In this document: in pieces, positions 38,810 to 49,300 of the stretch
How positions within the stretch are numbered: position 1 is the stretch's first letter
Layout of the letters: each line of letters starts with the position of its first letter
From: an uncultured Pseudomonadota bacterium
Lineage (GTDB): Bacteria; Myxococcota_A; UBA796; SXON01
Assembly: GCA_903844155.1 (NCBI GenBank)
Contig: CAIMSU010000218.1
Span: 1 to 51,923, forward strand
DNA: 51,923 nt
Reading direction: 5' to 3'
Position numbers and translations under genes: made by a program
Notes under the pieces: generated by a model
Databases searched by the model: none
What the model was told of the DNA's origin: nothing
What the model saw: only the letters and a program-made list of their open reading frames with translations

Positions 38810-41063
38810 GCCCGCTCGAAGCGATCGGCAGCTTCCGAATCCGCACCCCGGTCGCCGCGAAGATCGCGTTGCACACCGCGGGCGCGATGGGTGGGAGCGC
38901 TGGTTCACCGACGCCGCCGGGGGAGTCGGGACCGCCCTCGACGACCTCCACCTCGACGTCCGGCATCTGCGCCATCCTAAGCACCGGGTAGGCGTAGAAG
39001 TTCGGCGTTGCAGCGGCACCTCCCGAGAACGACATCGCCTCGCCCAGCGCGGCGCCGAGCCCCATCCCCATGGCGCCCTCGGCCTGGGCGCGGATGATGC
39101 CGGGGTGGATGTACCGCCCGCAGTCAAACGCGATCCAGACCTTCTCAACCTTCAACGTCGCACCTTCGAGCGTCGCCCAGACCTGCCCCGGCGTGCTGCC
39201 AGCGGGCGGCGTCACCCGCACCTGCGCGACCTCGGCGACGATCGACCCGAAGCTCTCGACGATGCCGATGCCAAGCGCGCGCTTCGACCCATCTGCCGCC
39301 GGTTTTCCCCAGTCGGCCATCGCGGCGACCCTCTGCACCAGGGCCTTGTGGCGGGGCGACGCGTCGAGGTGGTCGATGCGGAACTGCACGGGATCAACGC
39401 CCGCAGCGTGCGCGACCTCGTCCAGAAAACACTCGCGGAAGTAGCCGTTGTGGCTGGCGCTGACGGAGCGCCAGAACCCGGTTGGGATCGGGAGGTCCAA
39501 CTCGTGGTATTCGACGTGTTGGTCGCGGATCGTGTACGGGTTTTCGTAGAAGTTCTCGCCGACGAAGGAGCCGCCGATGAGCCTGGCGATGGGCTTGGGG
39601 ACGAACCGGGTGAGGATGTTGGGGCCGGAGAGGCGGACGGACAGGCCGGAGAGGTCACCGGCTTTCGTGACGCCAGCGCGCATGAACGCCGCGAATGCGG
39701 GCCGGTAGAAACCGTGCTTGAAGTCCTCTTCCCGCGGCCAGGTCACCTTCACGGGCTTGTCGTAGTGCTCGGCGATGCGCGCGGCTTCGACGACGAAATC
39801 GACCTCGGACTTCCTGCCCAATCCGCCACCGAGCAGCGTGGTGTGCAGGCGGATGCTGGACCGGGGCACGCCGAGGCAACCGGCGATGCCCTCCTCCGTC
39901 AACGTCTGCGACTGCGTCGGCGCCCAGATCTCCACCTTCTCCGCCGTGACATGCGCGGTTGCGCAAAGCGGCTCCATGGTCGCGTGGTGCAGGTAGGGGA
40001 CGCTGTAGGTCGCGGTGACCACCGTGCCAGTCTTGTCCGCCGCGGCGATTTGGCCCTTCGCGTCGCCAGACTTTTTCACGACCGACGTTTTGGCGATGAC
40101 ACCGAGCCCCGCCGCCAGCGCCTTCGCGATGGCGTCGTCGTCCAGATCCGGCCGTCCTCCCTCCCACTTCGCCACCACCGCCGCAGCCGCCAGTCGGGCG
40201 TGCCAGAACGTGTCGGCGACGACCGCGACAAAATCCAGCGTCTCCTGAAGGCTCCCCTTCTTCGCCGTGAATTGCAGCACGTCAACCACGCCGGGCATCT
40301 TGCGCGCCGCGGCGTCGTCCACGCTCTCGAGGTGCGCCCCGAAGACCGGGCTGTGCAGCACGGTTGCATTCAGGCACGTCCCGAGCTCAGGCGGCGTCTT
40401 CACGTCGATGCCGAAAACCCCGGTGCCGTTCACCTTGGACGGAATGTCCAGCCGCTGCGGCTCGGTATGCACCAGCTTCCACGTGGATCTGTCCTTCGGC
40501 GCCGCCTTCGTCAGCGACCCGGCCGCGGCGTCGACGGCGAGCTCCCCGTAGGTCGCCCGGTTCGCGCCCGAGGTGACCACCCCGTCGGCAGTTTTGCAGG
40601 TGGCAACGTCCACCTTCCACCGTGACGCCGCCGTCGCGACCAGGGTCGCCCGCGCCGTCGCCCCGGCTTCGGCCATCGGCTGCCACCAACCGCGCGTGCT
40701 GCCGCTGCCGGCGGTCAACTGCTGGCTTCCAAGCTGGGAAGGATGCCCGTAGGCCTTGCTGTTCGGTGCCATCTCGACGCGCACCTGGTCGAGCGTGAGG
40801 TCCAGCTCCTCGGCCAGCACCATTGCGAGGCCGGTGTGGATGCCCTGCCCCATCTCGGACGCGGGCACGCGAAGGATGACGCCGCCGTGCGGATCGACGC
40901 GTACGTAGGGGCCGAGCCAGTCGGTTGTGGCATCCGCCGCGGGGCCGTAGCCCAGGAACTCGGGCGACGGCGGAAAGGCGAGGCCGAGGACGAGGCCGCC
41001 GCCGAGCTTGAAGGCCTCGCGACGGGAGAGGTTGACGAGGCTGCCGGGGCTGGAAAGGCTCAT
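38799..41063 (-). CDS. IorB-like molybdenum hydroxylase large subunit, Tat-exported
   Basis: A 754-residue protein resembling isoquinoline 1-oxidoreductase beta subunits. A twin-arginine signal [12 protein letters not shown] opens it, then the hammerhead domain ([22 protein letters not shown]), [23 protein letters not shown] and, at the C terminus, GVGEPALPP with the catalytic Glu. It oxidises N-heterocycles or aldehydes with water, passing electrons via the small [2Fe-2S] subunit encoded just upstream and probably on to a cytochrome. The start ATG overlaps the small-subunit stop (ATGA). Export is implied by the Tat signal; the small subunit has none and would travel with it. Confidence 0.92.
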   Translation of the reverse strand: MSLSSPGSLVNLSRREAFKLGGGLVLGLAFPPSPEFLGYGPAADATTDWLGPYVRVDPHGGVILRVPASEMGQGIHTGLAMVLAEELDLTLDQVRVEMAPNSKAYGHPSQLGSQQLTAGSGSTRGWWQPMAEAGATARATLVATAASRWKVDVATCKTADGVVTSGANRATYGELAVDAAAGSLTKAAPKDRSTWKLVHTEPQRLDIPSKVNGTGVFGIDVKTPPELGTCLNATVLHSPVFGAHLESVDDAAARKMPGVVDVLQFTAKKGSLQETLDFVAVVADTFWHARLAAAAVVAKWEGGRPDLDDDAIAKALAAGLGVIAKTSVVKKSGDAKGQIAAADKTGTVVTATYSVPYLHHATMEPLCATAHVTAEKVEIWAPTQSQTLTEEGIAGCLGVPRSSIRLHTTLLGGGLGRKSEVDFVVEAARIAEHYDKPVKVTWPREEDFKHGFYRPAFAAFMRAGVTKAGDLSGLSVRLSGPNILTRFVPKPIARLIGGSFVGENFYENPYTIRDQHVEYHELDLPIPTGFWRSVSASHNGYFRECFLDEVAHAAGVDPVQFRIDHLDASPRHKALVQRVAAMADWGKPAADGSKRALGIGIVESFGSIVAEVAQVRVTPPAGSTPGQVWATLEGATLKVEKVWIAFDCGRYIHPGIIRAQAEGAMGMGLGAALGEAMSFSGGAAATPNFYAYPVLRMAQMPDVEVEVVEGGPDSPGGVGEPALPPIAPAVCNAIFAATGVRIRKLPIASSGLIV

Positions 41064-41536
41064 GGCAGGTTCTCTTTGGCGTTCACGCGGGCGGCGCGGT
41101 GGATGCCCTTGCGAATGCGGAAGTAGCTCGCGCAGCGGCAGAGGTTGGTCATCTGATCGGAGATCGCAGCGTCCAACGTGGCATCGTCAGCAGTGGCGAG
41201 GTCGGGGTGGCCGTCGAGGAGCGCGGCGGCGGCCATCAACTGGCCGGACTCGCAGTAGCCGCACTGCGGAACCTGCTCGGCGATCCAGGCGTCCTGGACG
41301 GGGTGCTTGAGGCCCTCGATCGTCCGGACATCCCGGCCTTCCACGCCCACGACCGCGGTGATGCACGCGCGCGTGGCCCGCCCGTCGAGGTGGACGGTAC
41401 ACGCGCCGCACTGCCCGACGCCGCAGCCGAACTTGGTTCCGCAGAGGCCGAGGTTCTCGCGCAGGACCCAGAGCAGAGGCGTGTCGCCGTCCACGTCCAC
41501 GGAGACGGGGGTGTCGTTGAGGGTGAAGTTGGCCAT
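41060..41536 (-). CDS. IorA-like [2Fe-2S] subunit of the molybdenum hydroxylase
   Basis: A 158-residue iron-sulfur subunit. The plant-ferredoxin-type cluster is bound by [22 protein letters not shown] with a fourth Cys in TRACITAV; the second cluster sits in CGYCESGQ and CRCASY. It has the normal length and domain order for the xanthine-dehydrogenase-family small subunit, feeding electrons from IorB. First gene of a two-gene operon; the 177-base gap up to ribF shows no clear promoter. Confidence 0.93.
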   Translation of the reverse strand: MANFTLNDTPVSVDVDGDTPLLWVLRENLGLCGTKFGCGVGQCGACTVHLDGRATRACITAVVGVEGRDVRTIEGLKHPVQDAWIAEQVPQCGYCESGQLMAAAALLDGHPDLATADDATLDAAISDQMTNLCRCASYFRIRKGIHRAARVNAKENLP

Positions 41537-41713
41537 GCGCCCCGGTAACCAAGTCGCGGCCCCACGGTCTCAGAAACGCCCTACGCGATTCTGAGCCCCT
41601 GCCTCTGATTCTCGGCAGTGCACGCGACGAAACCGGACGCAGTCGCTCGGGCGCGTCGCCTGGAGGCCGCGGCGGCATCGGCCCGCGCCGGCAGCGGGTT
41701 AGCCGCGGGCGCA

Positions 41714-42625
41714 ATGGAAGTTGTCTACGGGTCCGAACGTCTGAGCGCGCAGGCGCGTGCGGTGGCCATCGGCAACTTCGACGGGGTGCACCTTGGTCAT
41801 CGGCAGGTGCTGGACCATCTGCTCACGCTGTCGAAGGGCACGGGCGCGTCGCCCTGGGTCTACACGTTCGACCCCCCGCCGACCGTCGTCATCGCCCCCG
41901 AGCGTCACCAGCCGCGGCTCGTCACCCTCGCGCACAAGCTGGAGCTGCTCGCGGGCCTGGGCGTCTCGGGCGTCGTCGTCGAGCCATTCACGGCCGCGTT
42001 CGCCGCACAATCGGCGGAGATGTTTGCGCGGGAAGTGCTGCGGGGCCGGCTGGGGGCGTCGGCCGTGGCGGTCGGCTGGGACTTCCGCTTCGGGTCCGGC
42101 CGGGGTGGCGACGTGGATGCGCTGCGCGCCGCGCTCCCCGGGGTGGATGTGACCCAGGTCGCCCCCCTCCTGCGCGACGGCGAGCCCGTTTCCAGCTCAC
42201 GAATCCGCAGGTTGATCCAGGCCGGCGACTTGGACGCCGCCGCCGCGTTTCTCGACCGACCCCACCGCCTCTCCGGCACCGTCGTCCACGGTGATGCACG
42301 AGGGCGAACCATCGGTTTTCCCACGGCGAACATCGCGAACGAGGTCGAGTGCCTGCCGGCGCTCGGGGTCTACGCGGTCCGCGCTCGGCTGCCGGACGGC
42401 ATCTGGCGGCCGGCTGCGCTGAACCTCGGCGTTCGGCCAACGTTCAATGGCGTCGGGCAGCGGGTTGAGGTCCATATTCTCGATTGGGCCGGCGATGCTT
42501 ATGGGCAGCCGCTGGATGTCGACATCGTCCGGCGGATTCGCGGGGAGCAGCGCTTCCCGTCGATGGAGGCGCTTGTCGCGCAGATCCGGGCGGACATCGT
42601 GGCATGTCGGGCGATCCTGGTATGA
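41714..42625 (+). CDS. ribF: Bifunctional riboflavin kinase/FAD synthetase RibF
   Basis: A 303-residue RibF that makes FMN and FAD from riboflavin. The FAD-synthetase half has GNFDGVHLGHRQVL, FDPPPTVV, WDFRFG and SSSRIRRL; the kinase half has GRTIGFPTANI, GVYAVRAR, NLGVRPTF and an acidic region near the end. ATG 41714 lies just before the first strand; an upstream in-frame GTG at 41618 would add a low-complexity Ala/Arg tail. Its stop overlaps the aroE start (ATGA). Confidence 0.95.
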   Translation: MEVVYGSERLSAQARAVAIGNFDGVHLGHRQVLDHLLTLSKGTGASPWVYTFDPPPTVVIAPERHQPRLVTLAHKLELLAGLGVSGVVVEPFTAAFAAQSAEMFAREVLRGRLGASAVAVGWDFRFGSGRGGDVDALRAALPGVDVTQVAPLLRDGEPVSSSRIRRLIQAGDLDAAAAFLDRPHRLSGTVVHGDARGRTIGFPTANIANEVECLPALGVYAVRARLPDGIWRPAALNLGVRPTFNGVGQRVEVHILDWAGDAYGQPLDVDIVRRIRGEQRFPSMEALVAQIRADIVACRAILV

Positions 42626-43491
42626 CGCCGGGGATCACCGGTCGCACCCGCCTCTACGGCCTCGTCGGCCACCCGGTGCGGCACAGCCTCTCGCCCGCGA
42701 TGCACAACGAGCTTTTCCGTCGCAAGCGGATCGACTCGATCTACGCGGCGTTTGACGTGCCGCCGGGCGCAGCGGGCAGCGTGGCGGGGGCGATCCGGAC
42801 GCTCGGGTTGGCGGGTGTGAACCTAACGGTCCCGTTCAAGGAGGCGGTGCTGCCCGACCTCGACGCGTGCAGCGCCGATGCCCGACTCGCGGGTGCCGTG
42901 AACGTCGTGATCCGCGAGGAGGGCGCGTTGGTTGGCCACAACACGGACGGCATCGGGTATCTGCGGGCGCTGCGCGAGGAGCTTGGCGTGGAGCCGGCGG
43001 GGGCGCGCGTGGCGATCCTCGGTGCGGGCGGGACGGCCAGGGCGGTGGCCGCCGCGCTGGCGACGGCCGGGGCGATGAGCGTGACGTTCCTGAACCGGAC
43101 GCAGGCGCGCGCGGTTGCGGCGTGCGAGGCGCTCGGCGCGGGACTGGAAGGCCGCTTCCCGTGCCGTTTTGCCGAGGTCGGGCTCACACCCGCCGCGTGG
43201 TCGGCGCTCGCGCCCGGGCTCGATCTGGTGGTCAACTGTACGTCGGGTGGAGCCGCTGCGACCGTCGCCTCGCTGGACATTCGCGGGCTACGCCCCGGAT
43301 CGACCTGGACGGACGCCAATTACTGGATGTCCGACCCGCCTCAGCTCATGCAGTGCGCGGGACGCGGCGTGCGCATCCAGCGGGGTATGGGGATGCTCGT
43401 GTACCAGGGCGCTGAGAGCTTCCGGCTTTTCACCGACGTGACCGTTGACGCGGACACGGTCCGGGGCGTGCTCGATCTGGGGGGGTGGTGA
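42622..43491 (+). CDS. aroE: Shikimate 5-dehydrogenase AroE
   Basis: A 289-residue AroE that reduces 3-dehydroshikimate to shikimate with NADPH. Substrate-site motifs HSLSPAMHN and NLTVPFKE (catalytic Lys73), NTDGIG with Asp109, NADPH loop LGAGGTARAV and NRT, and the C-terminal GMGMLVYQGA are all present. It overlaps ribF by four bases and the FHA gene by one (TGATG), so the three form an operon. Confidence 0.95.
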   Translation: MTPGITGRTRLYGLVGHPVRHSLSPAMHNELFRRKRIDSIYAAFDVPPGAAGSVAGAIRTLGLAGVNLTVPFKEAVLPDLDACSADARLAGAVNVVIREEGALVGHNTDGIGYLRALREELGVEPAGARVAILGAGGTARAVAAALATAGAMSVTFLNRTQARAVAACEALGAGLEGRFPCRFAEVGLTPAAWSALAPGLDLVVNCTSGGAAATVASLDIRGLRPGSTWTDANYWMSDPPQLMQCAGRGVRIQRGMGMLVYQGAESFRLFTDVTVDADTVRGVLDLGGW

Positions 43492-45209
43492 TGGACCTGC
43501 ACATCCGCCGCGGCCCGCACGCGCTGGGGCCCTTCCAGCTCCACGACGGCCCAAACGTGGCCGGCCGGGCCGACGATTGCGACATCCTGCTGCCGAGCCG
43601 CCGGGTTTCGCGCCATCACTGCGTCTTTGAGCTGTTCGACGGCCGGGTGACGGTGCGGGATCTCGGCTCGCACAACGGCCTCGTCGGCAGCGACGGTCGC
43701 CGGGTCTCAAACCTCGATCTGGAGCCTGGCGACGAGGTCCTCGTCGGTGACTACCACCTTGGGTTGACCGAGGGCGAGTCGACGACGTCGACCTCCGAGA
43801 TCGACCTCGATCCGGACGAGGACGACGAGCCCGATCCCACGGATCGGCTCCCCCCGCGCGTGCGGCCGATGCCGCTGCCAAAGCGCACCGTCCCCCTCCC
43901 GGACCTCGCAACCGTGACCCGGCGCGGGCCCGTTGCCGAACACCGCGTCGTCCCCATGCCCGACCTCGGCGAGATGGACGACCTGAGCGTCGGCGCTCAC
44001 CTCGTCACCGAGGACACGCCGCGGCCCGTGCAAGCCCGGCCGGACCCGGCGTTGTTCCCTGCGTCTGTCTCGGCCCCGCCCAAGGACGAGGCCGTCGTCG
44101 GGTTGCGTCCCGGGATTTCGCTCGCCCCGGCCAGCCGACCGTCCGCAGTCCCGAAGGCGCCTCCGGTCCGCCCGGCCGAGGTCCCCGCAGCGGCGCCCCG
44201 ACCGCCTCCCGTCCCGGCGCCGACGCCGTCAGCGACCAGGCCGCCTCCCGTCGCCATGCACCCCACGGCGCCTCCGCCCGCAACGCCGGTCGCCCAGCCG
44301 CCCCCGTCACCCGTCGGCCCAGGCCCCGCCCCGTCGGCCGTCCGGCGCGGTCCCCCAGACCCCTCGGCCTCGATCCCGTCGTCCCCGAGCCCCTTTCCGT
44401 TGTCCCCGCGTAGCGCCACGATCGCGCCGCCCGTCGCCACCGGCCCATCATCGGTCGCGACAGGACGAAAGAGCAACCTGCCGATCTCGCCGAAAGCCAG
44501 CGCCGTTCCCGCGTCGCCCGCGCCGCCGGGCCCAGCCAACGCGGGTCCGTCGCCGTCGCCGGGTGTCAGCCCGCCCGCGCCGAGCCCGTCGCCCGCTGCG
44601 CCTCCGGCACCGGCGGCCCCTTCCTCGCCGAACCCGCCCCTCGCCTCGCGTGCCCCGCCGCCCGTGCTGATGCAGGCCGCGCCCCAGCAGGGTCCGTCGT
44701 CCTCCTCGCCGCCGCTGATGCTGACGCCACGCCCGCAGTCGGCTCCTCGCATCGCCCCGCTGGTGCTCGCCGGCCTCTTCCTGTCGCTGTCGGGCCTCGG
44801 GGTGGAGCTGTGGGGCCTCTCGCGCGTGGACGCCTCCGCGGGTGCGCTGGCTGCGGAGGTCTCCGGCGAAGAAGCCAGGATCTTTGCTGGAGCCCCGGCG
44901 TTCGGTGTGGGCATTACACGGTATGACGCCGAGGGCCACCCGGTCGGGAACGGCGTGAACCTGGACGCGAAGCTGCTGGCAGATGCGCAGGCTCAGGGCG
45001 TCGCGCACGTGGATCGGCCCGGTGGAACGCGAGCAGTTGCCGTGAGCCGGGACGCTGCGGGGGCGGTGCAGGGCTACGTCGTCGTCGACGGTCCGCCGAT
45101 CCGGATGAAGGCCGACACCACGCTGCTGCGGGCGATCGCGGTGGCGCAGACGGCCGTGGGATTGCTGGTGGTCCTGGCGGGCGCGATGTTGTCGAGCCGT
45201 CGCTTTTGA
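43491..45209 (+). CDS. FHA-domain membrane protein with a long Pro-rich linker
   Basis: A 572-residue protein. Residues 1-90 are an FHA domain, a phosphothreonine reader (NVAGRADDCDILLPSRRVSRHHCVFE, DLGSHNGLVGSDGRRV). An acidic stretch and about 300 Pro/Ala/Ser-rich residues follow, then a membrane helix (about 421-442), a periplasmic segment of about 100 residues and a final helix ending at the C terminus. Such proteins relay Ser/Thr-kinase signals; the zinc-ribbon kinase at 19907 is a possible partner but is 24 kb away. ATG 43491 is preferred over GTG 43485 for its TGATG overlap with aroE. Confidence 0.85.
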   Translation: MDLHIRRGPHALGPFQLHDGPNVAGRADDCDILLPSRRVSRHHCVFELFDGRVTVRDLGSHNGLVGSDGRRVSNLDLEPGDEVLVGDYHLGLTEGESTTSTSEIDLDPDEDDEPDPTDRLPPRVRPMPLPKRTVPLPDLATVTRRGPVAEHRVVPMPDLGEMDDLSVGAHLVTEDTPRPVQARPDPALFPASVSAPPKDEAVVGLRPGISLAPASRPSAVPKAPPVRPAEVPAAAPRPPPVPAPTPSATRPPPVAMHPTAPPPATPVAQPPPSPVGPGPAPSAVRRGPPDPSASIPSSPSPFPLSPRSATIAPPVATGPSSVATGRKSNLPISPKASAVPASPAPPGPANAGPSPSPGVSPPAPSPSPAAPPAPAAPSSPNPPLASRAPPPVLMQAAPQQGPSSSSPPLMLTPRPQSAPRIAPLVLAGLFLSLSGLGVELWGLSRVDASAGALAAEVSGEEARIFAGAPAFGVGITRYDAEGHPVGNGVNLDAKLLADAQAQGVAHVDRPGGTRAVAVSRDAAGAVQGYVVVDGPPIRMKADTTLLRAIAVAQTAVGLLVVLAGAMLSSRRF

Positions 45210-45225
45210 CCCCGGGAGCCTCCTG

Positions 45226-45705
45226 ATGTCCATGTGGCGCCCCTGCAGCGCGTGCAAGAAGCCCATCGCGCACGGGCAGCGCTACCAGGTGTGCTCGGTG
45301 TCGACGTGCAATCGTCCGCGGACGGCGTACGTTTTCTGCTCGGTCGGCTGCTGGGACTCGCACGTCCCGACGATGAACCACCGCGACGCCTGGTGCGAGG
45401 AGGAGCGCGCGCCCGCGGAGCCATCGGCTGCGAGCATGGCCGTGGCTCCGGCTGCGGTGGCCGCCCCAGGCGTCGAACCACGGCGTCGCGTGGTCACCGG
45501 TCCGGCGGCGGAGGCCGAGGAGGGCGAGGTCCTCATCGTCGCCTCCAGGCTCAAGCAATACATCGCGGACAAGGCGGACATGAACACCTCCGCCGATGTG
45601 TTGGATGCGCTCTCAGACCTCGTGCGCATGCACGCGGACGCCGCGATCCGGCGCGCGCGGGCCGAGGGGCGGAAGACGGTGAAGGGCCGGGATTTCGAGG
45701 CGTAG
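45226..45705 (+). CDS. Zinc-finger/histone-fold fusion protein (ZZ-type bacterial histone candidate)
   Basis: A 159-residue protein in two parts. Residues 7-52 form a Cys/His zinc-binding module, C-x2-C-x12-C-x4-C-x9-C-x3-C-x3-H...H (ending YVFCSVGCWDSHVPTMNHR). After an Ala/Pro/Glu linker, residues about 100-159 match the histone fold: helix IVASRLKQYIADK, loop, a long central helix from NTSADVLDALSDLV through AIRRARAEG, and the RKTVKGRDF segment that in archaeal histones (RKTVKxxD) begins the DNA-contacting L2/alpha3. The protein stops soon after, so alpha3 is very short. Bacterial histones with an N-terminal zinc domain have been described in Myxococcota-type genomes as ZZ histones, from memory. 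It likely binds DNA as a dimer. GGGAG seven bases before ATG 45226 supports the start. Confidence 0.82.
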   Translation: MSMWRPCSACKKPIAHGQRYQVCSVSTCNRPRTAYVFCSVGCWDSHVPTMNHRDAWCEEERAPAEPSAASMAVAPAAVAAPGVEPRRRVVTGPAAEAEEGEVLIVASRLKQYIADKADMNTSADVLDALSDLVRMHADAAIRRARAEGRKTVKGRDFEA

Positions 45706-45751
45706 CGACCGGGATCGCCCGCGCCACCGGTCGCCGCGCTAACCCCCGACC

Positions 45752-46327
45752 ATGTCCAGAAACACAAAGCCGTGGACCGCAGAAGAGCGGGCCGCTCACG
45801 CGCTTCAAGCCGAGGCCGAGTCGCACCTCCAGCCGCTTCCGGAGGTGGCGAGCTCTCCGCAGCGCCGCGCAATCCGCAGCGCCCATCGCGGCCAGATGCT
45901 GGATCTGAAAGACCTCGCGAACCGCATCGCGTCGATGCCGCAGGGGCTACGGCGCACCCTGCCCCTGGACGACGAGGCCCAGGCCCAGCTTGACCTCCTC
46001 GCGGCGTCCAACGGGTCGGAGCGGCGCCGCGTGCTGATGCGCGCCAAGCTGCTGCTGGGGGCGGTGGATCTCGTGGTCCTGGAGGCGGCGCTTCAGGGGG
46101 ACACGCCCGCGGCCGCGCGGGACCGGGACTGCGTCCGGTGGCGGACCAGGCTGGTTGAGGGCGACGATGCGGTACTTCAGGCGTTCATGGCGCAGCATCC
46201 CGGGGCGGACCGTCAGGCCATCCGGGCGAGCGTGCGGGAGGCTCGGGGCGTGGGCCCGGTCGCGGAGCGGGCGCGGGGGCGTTTGTTGGGGTTGCTGCGG
46301 GAAGCACCGGTTCGCGGCGAGGAATAG
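45752..46327 (+). CDS. darP: YjgA/DarP (DUF615) family ribosome-assembly factor
   Basis: A 191-residue homologue of YjgA/DarP, which assists late 50S-subunit maturation. The family pattern is visible: HRGQMLDLKDLANRIASMP, a Leu/Pro segment LRRTLPLDDEAQAQLDLL, RRRVLMRAKLLLGAVDLVVLEAAL and the C-terminal WRTRLVEGDDAVLQAFMAQHPGADRQAI. Length is close to the E. coli protein. The family is best known from Gammaproteobacteria, so a diverged homologue here is of some interest. ATG 45752 is preceded by TAACCC at -12, a weak version of the local TANNNT-N6 pattern. Confidence 0.78.
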   Translation: MSRNTKPWTAEERAAHALQAEAESHLQPLPEVASSPQRRAIRSAHRGQMLDLKDLANRIASMPQGLRRTLPLDDEAQAQLDLLAASNGSERRRVLMRAKLLLGAVDLVVLEAALQGDTPAAARDRDCVRWRTRLVEGDDAVLQAFMAQHPGADRQAIRASVREARGVGPVAERARGRLLGLLREAPVRGEE

Positions 46328-46388
46328 CGGCGGCCGACGCGGGCGCTGTCGTTGCACGGCCCCTCGTCGCCGGGCCGGACGTAGTCGA

Positions 46389-49300
46389 TCAGTAGAGGTC
46401 GCCTGAGGTGTTGCCGGAGTAGGTGACCCCGGTGAGCGTCAGGTTGGTGGTACCCTTTCGATAGATCCCGTACGTCCCTGAATTTCGGACCGCCGCGTCG
46501 GTCAGGTCGGCGGTGCAGTTGTCGCAGTAGATCTCGCCCGTATACTCGCCACCGTAGTCAAAGGTCGCACCCACCATGCTGGTGTCGACGGCGGCGGGAC
46601 CGATGTCGATGTACGCCCAGGCGCCCTTCGCCCGGTAGAGCGACGTGAAAGCGACGCCGTCCGCGATCAGCGAGCCCGCGGTCGTCTTGCCCACGTTCAT
46701 GCCCGAATAGCCGGCGATGTACACGGTCTGCGGTTCGATGGTGAGGGCGCCCCCGTCCTGGATGTTGGCCCCTGTCAGGTAGAGGGGGCAGGCGTAGGCA
46801 GGGAGCGTGATGGCGGAGGTCACGGCGGCGCTGCCGGCGACGGTGATGTATTGGCCGGGGTCGCACAGTTGGGTCGCTGGGTCGAGCGCGGCAAGGAACT
46901 CCAGCGGGAGGCGTGCCCCGTACGCGCAGCCGGTGACGGTGTTGTCCTCCCACGCCGTCATGGTGGCACCCAGGCCCGAAACGTCCGCGCCATAGGTCGC
47001 GTTCATCATGTTCGTCCGGTAGAGGGCGAGGGACGATTCGTTCTCCATGACGATGTCCGCCCCGTCCACGGTGCTGTCCTGCACGGTGAGATCGGCGTAG
47101 GTCGCCGCCACATCGACGTCCGTCAGCGTGGTGCCGGAGATGGTGTTGGAGTCGCCGTCGCCGTACAGAAACAGGCCGCCGTCCCAGATGTGGACGCCCT
47201 GCCCATCGGGGTCGCCGTTGATGACGATCTCCGCCTTGCTCAGCTCCCCGTAGCCCATGTACATGTGGTATCCGGCGAGATCGATCTGGGCGCCGTCGTC
47301 GATGGTCAGCACGGGAACGGTCGACTTGTAGAGCATGAGGTTGGCGGTGAGCACCCAGGGCCCATCCAGGCCGGCGAGGGTCTGGGAGGTGGTGCTGATG
47401 CCATAGTTCCAGTAGGGCGTGAACAAGCAGACCGCCCCGGTGCTGTTGTCCGGGAACGTGTTTGTGGCGTCGATGGTGCTCGCGGCGTCGTAGGCCACGG
47501 ACATTCCGCACACATTCCCGCTGATGGTGTTGCCAGTGAACACGCCGAGGGTGTCGGCGCCACCGACGTATACGCCGTAGTTGGTCGAGTCCGAGAACGT
47601 GCTGTCGGTGATGGACAGGTTGTCGCCGCCGGTGAGGAGGTCATACCCGCGGCTGTCCCGGACGGTGGAGTTTGTCAGGGTCACGTTGTCGCCCGAGAGG
47701 AACAGGCTGCCGTAGCTGCCGCTCCCGCCGTACTCCACCGTGAGTCCGTCGAGCACCGAGCCATCCGAACCGCCGCCAACGATCACCTGGGACCAGTCCC
47801 CCGGTGCGGGAGACGCCTCTGCCGAGGTGAACAGCACGCCCGCGGTCGTGCCCTGCACCTGCAGCGTGGCATCGCCCGTCGTGAGCGATCCTCCGGACTC
47901 AAAGGCGATTGTCGTGCCATCCGTGATCGTCAGCTCGGGGAACGCGGTGGCGTCGCCGACGCCGATGGCGCCTGCGATCTGCAGGGTGGGGGATTCCCAG
48001 TCCCACGTGGTGTCCGTGGTGAGGGTTCCGTCGCCCGTCACGCGCACCACGTCGAGATCGTTGGGCTCCAGGGTGGCGGCGGCAAAGTCCAGAGCGGCGA
48101 AGGTGTCGAACGGGAGGTCGAGGGTGAATCCCGCGTTGTGCTCAACGGTCAGCCCGCTCACGTCCGTCCAGCACGGCTCGGTCGAGCACACCACGCCGGC
48201 GCCGACGCCGTACCAGACGGCAGGGTCGGTGAGCGTTCCATCGTAGGCCGAGAGCTCCAGCCCCGTGCCCCCGGAGAGCCCCACGTACAACCCCGAGATG
48301 TCCGTTGAAATCCCCGACAGGGTGACCGCCGGCGAGCCCTCACCACCTGCGTACAGCACCGTCGTCCCGTCGAGATCGTTGTACGTCTCCTTCGAGGGGT
48401 TCGCGAGCGAGATCCCGTCCCAATCACCGGGCGCGGGGCTGTCCTCCGACGAGGTGAACAGGACCGCTGGCGCCTGCAGGTAGCCGCTGCCAGTCACCGA
48501 GACGCTCACGCCGGGATCGGCGTAGACGGTGTCAGCGAAGCCGATCACCAGCCCGGCGCGGACGCTGATGTCGCAGGTCAGGCGAATGCGCGGGTAGTTC
48601 CACGAGGTCGCGGTGGTGATGCTGCCGCATTCGTCGAGGTAGCAGTCCTCGTCCGTCGTGCCGTCACAGTCATCGTCGCCGTTCCCACAGGCGTCCAACG
48701 CCGCCCCAGGGTTCACGACTGCGTTCGTGTCATCGCAGTCGGAGATGTTGGAGCCGTCCGCATTCGCGGCGATATACCCGGCTGGTTGCGTGCACGAGGC
48801 CTTGGACTCGCTGGGGTCGCCGAACCCGTCCGCGTCGGCATCGGCGTACCAGACATCCGCGTCGAGCGCGTCGTTGTCCACAACCCCGTCGCAATTCTGA
48901 TCGACCCCGTCGCAGACCTCCGGGATGTCCGGCGCGATCTGCGCGTCCGCGTCGTTGCAGTCGGTGCTGTCGGCCAGGAAGCCCGCCGGCGCCGCGCAGG
49001 AGTGGCTTGGGAGCGTGGCATCGCCAAACCCGTCTGCGTCGGCGTCCGGGTACCAGGCGGGGGCGTCCACGGCGTCGTCCTCGTCGATGACGCCGTCGCA
49101 GTCATCGTCTGTGCCGTTGCAGGTCTCAGGGGCTCCGGGGAACGTGGTGGCAGCGCCGTCGTCGCAGTCGGTGGCGTCGAGGACGGTGCCGGGCGGAGCG
49201 CCGCAAGCGACCTGGGCCGCCCCATGAACGTCGCCAAATGAGTCGCCATCAACGTCGGGGAACCAGGAGGACGCGTCCACGCTCGCGGGTGGGTCGACAA

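Noticed and set aside
39105-40625. 506-codon plus-strand frame opposite iorB, and similar long frames at 5015-6244, 18592-19827, 23927-25306 and 46851-48308
   Set aside because: Each is antisense to a well-supported gene and has shadow-type composition.
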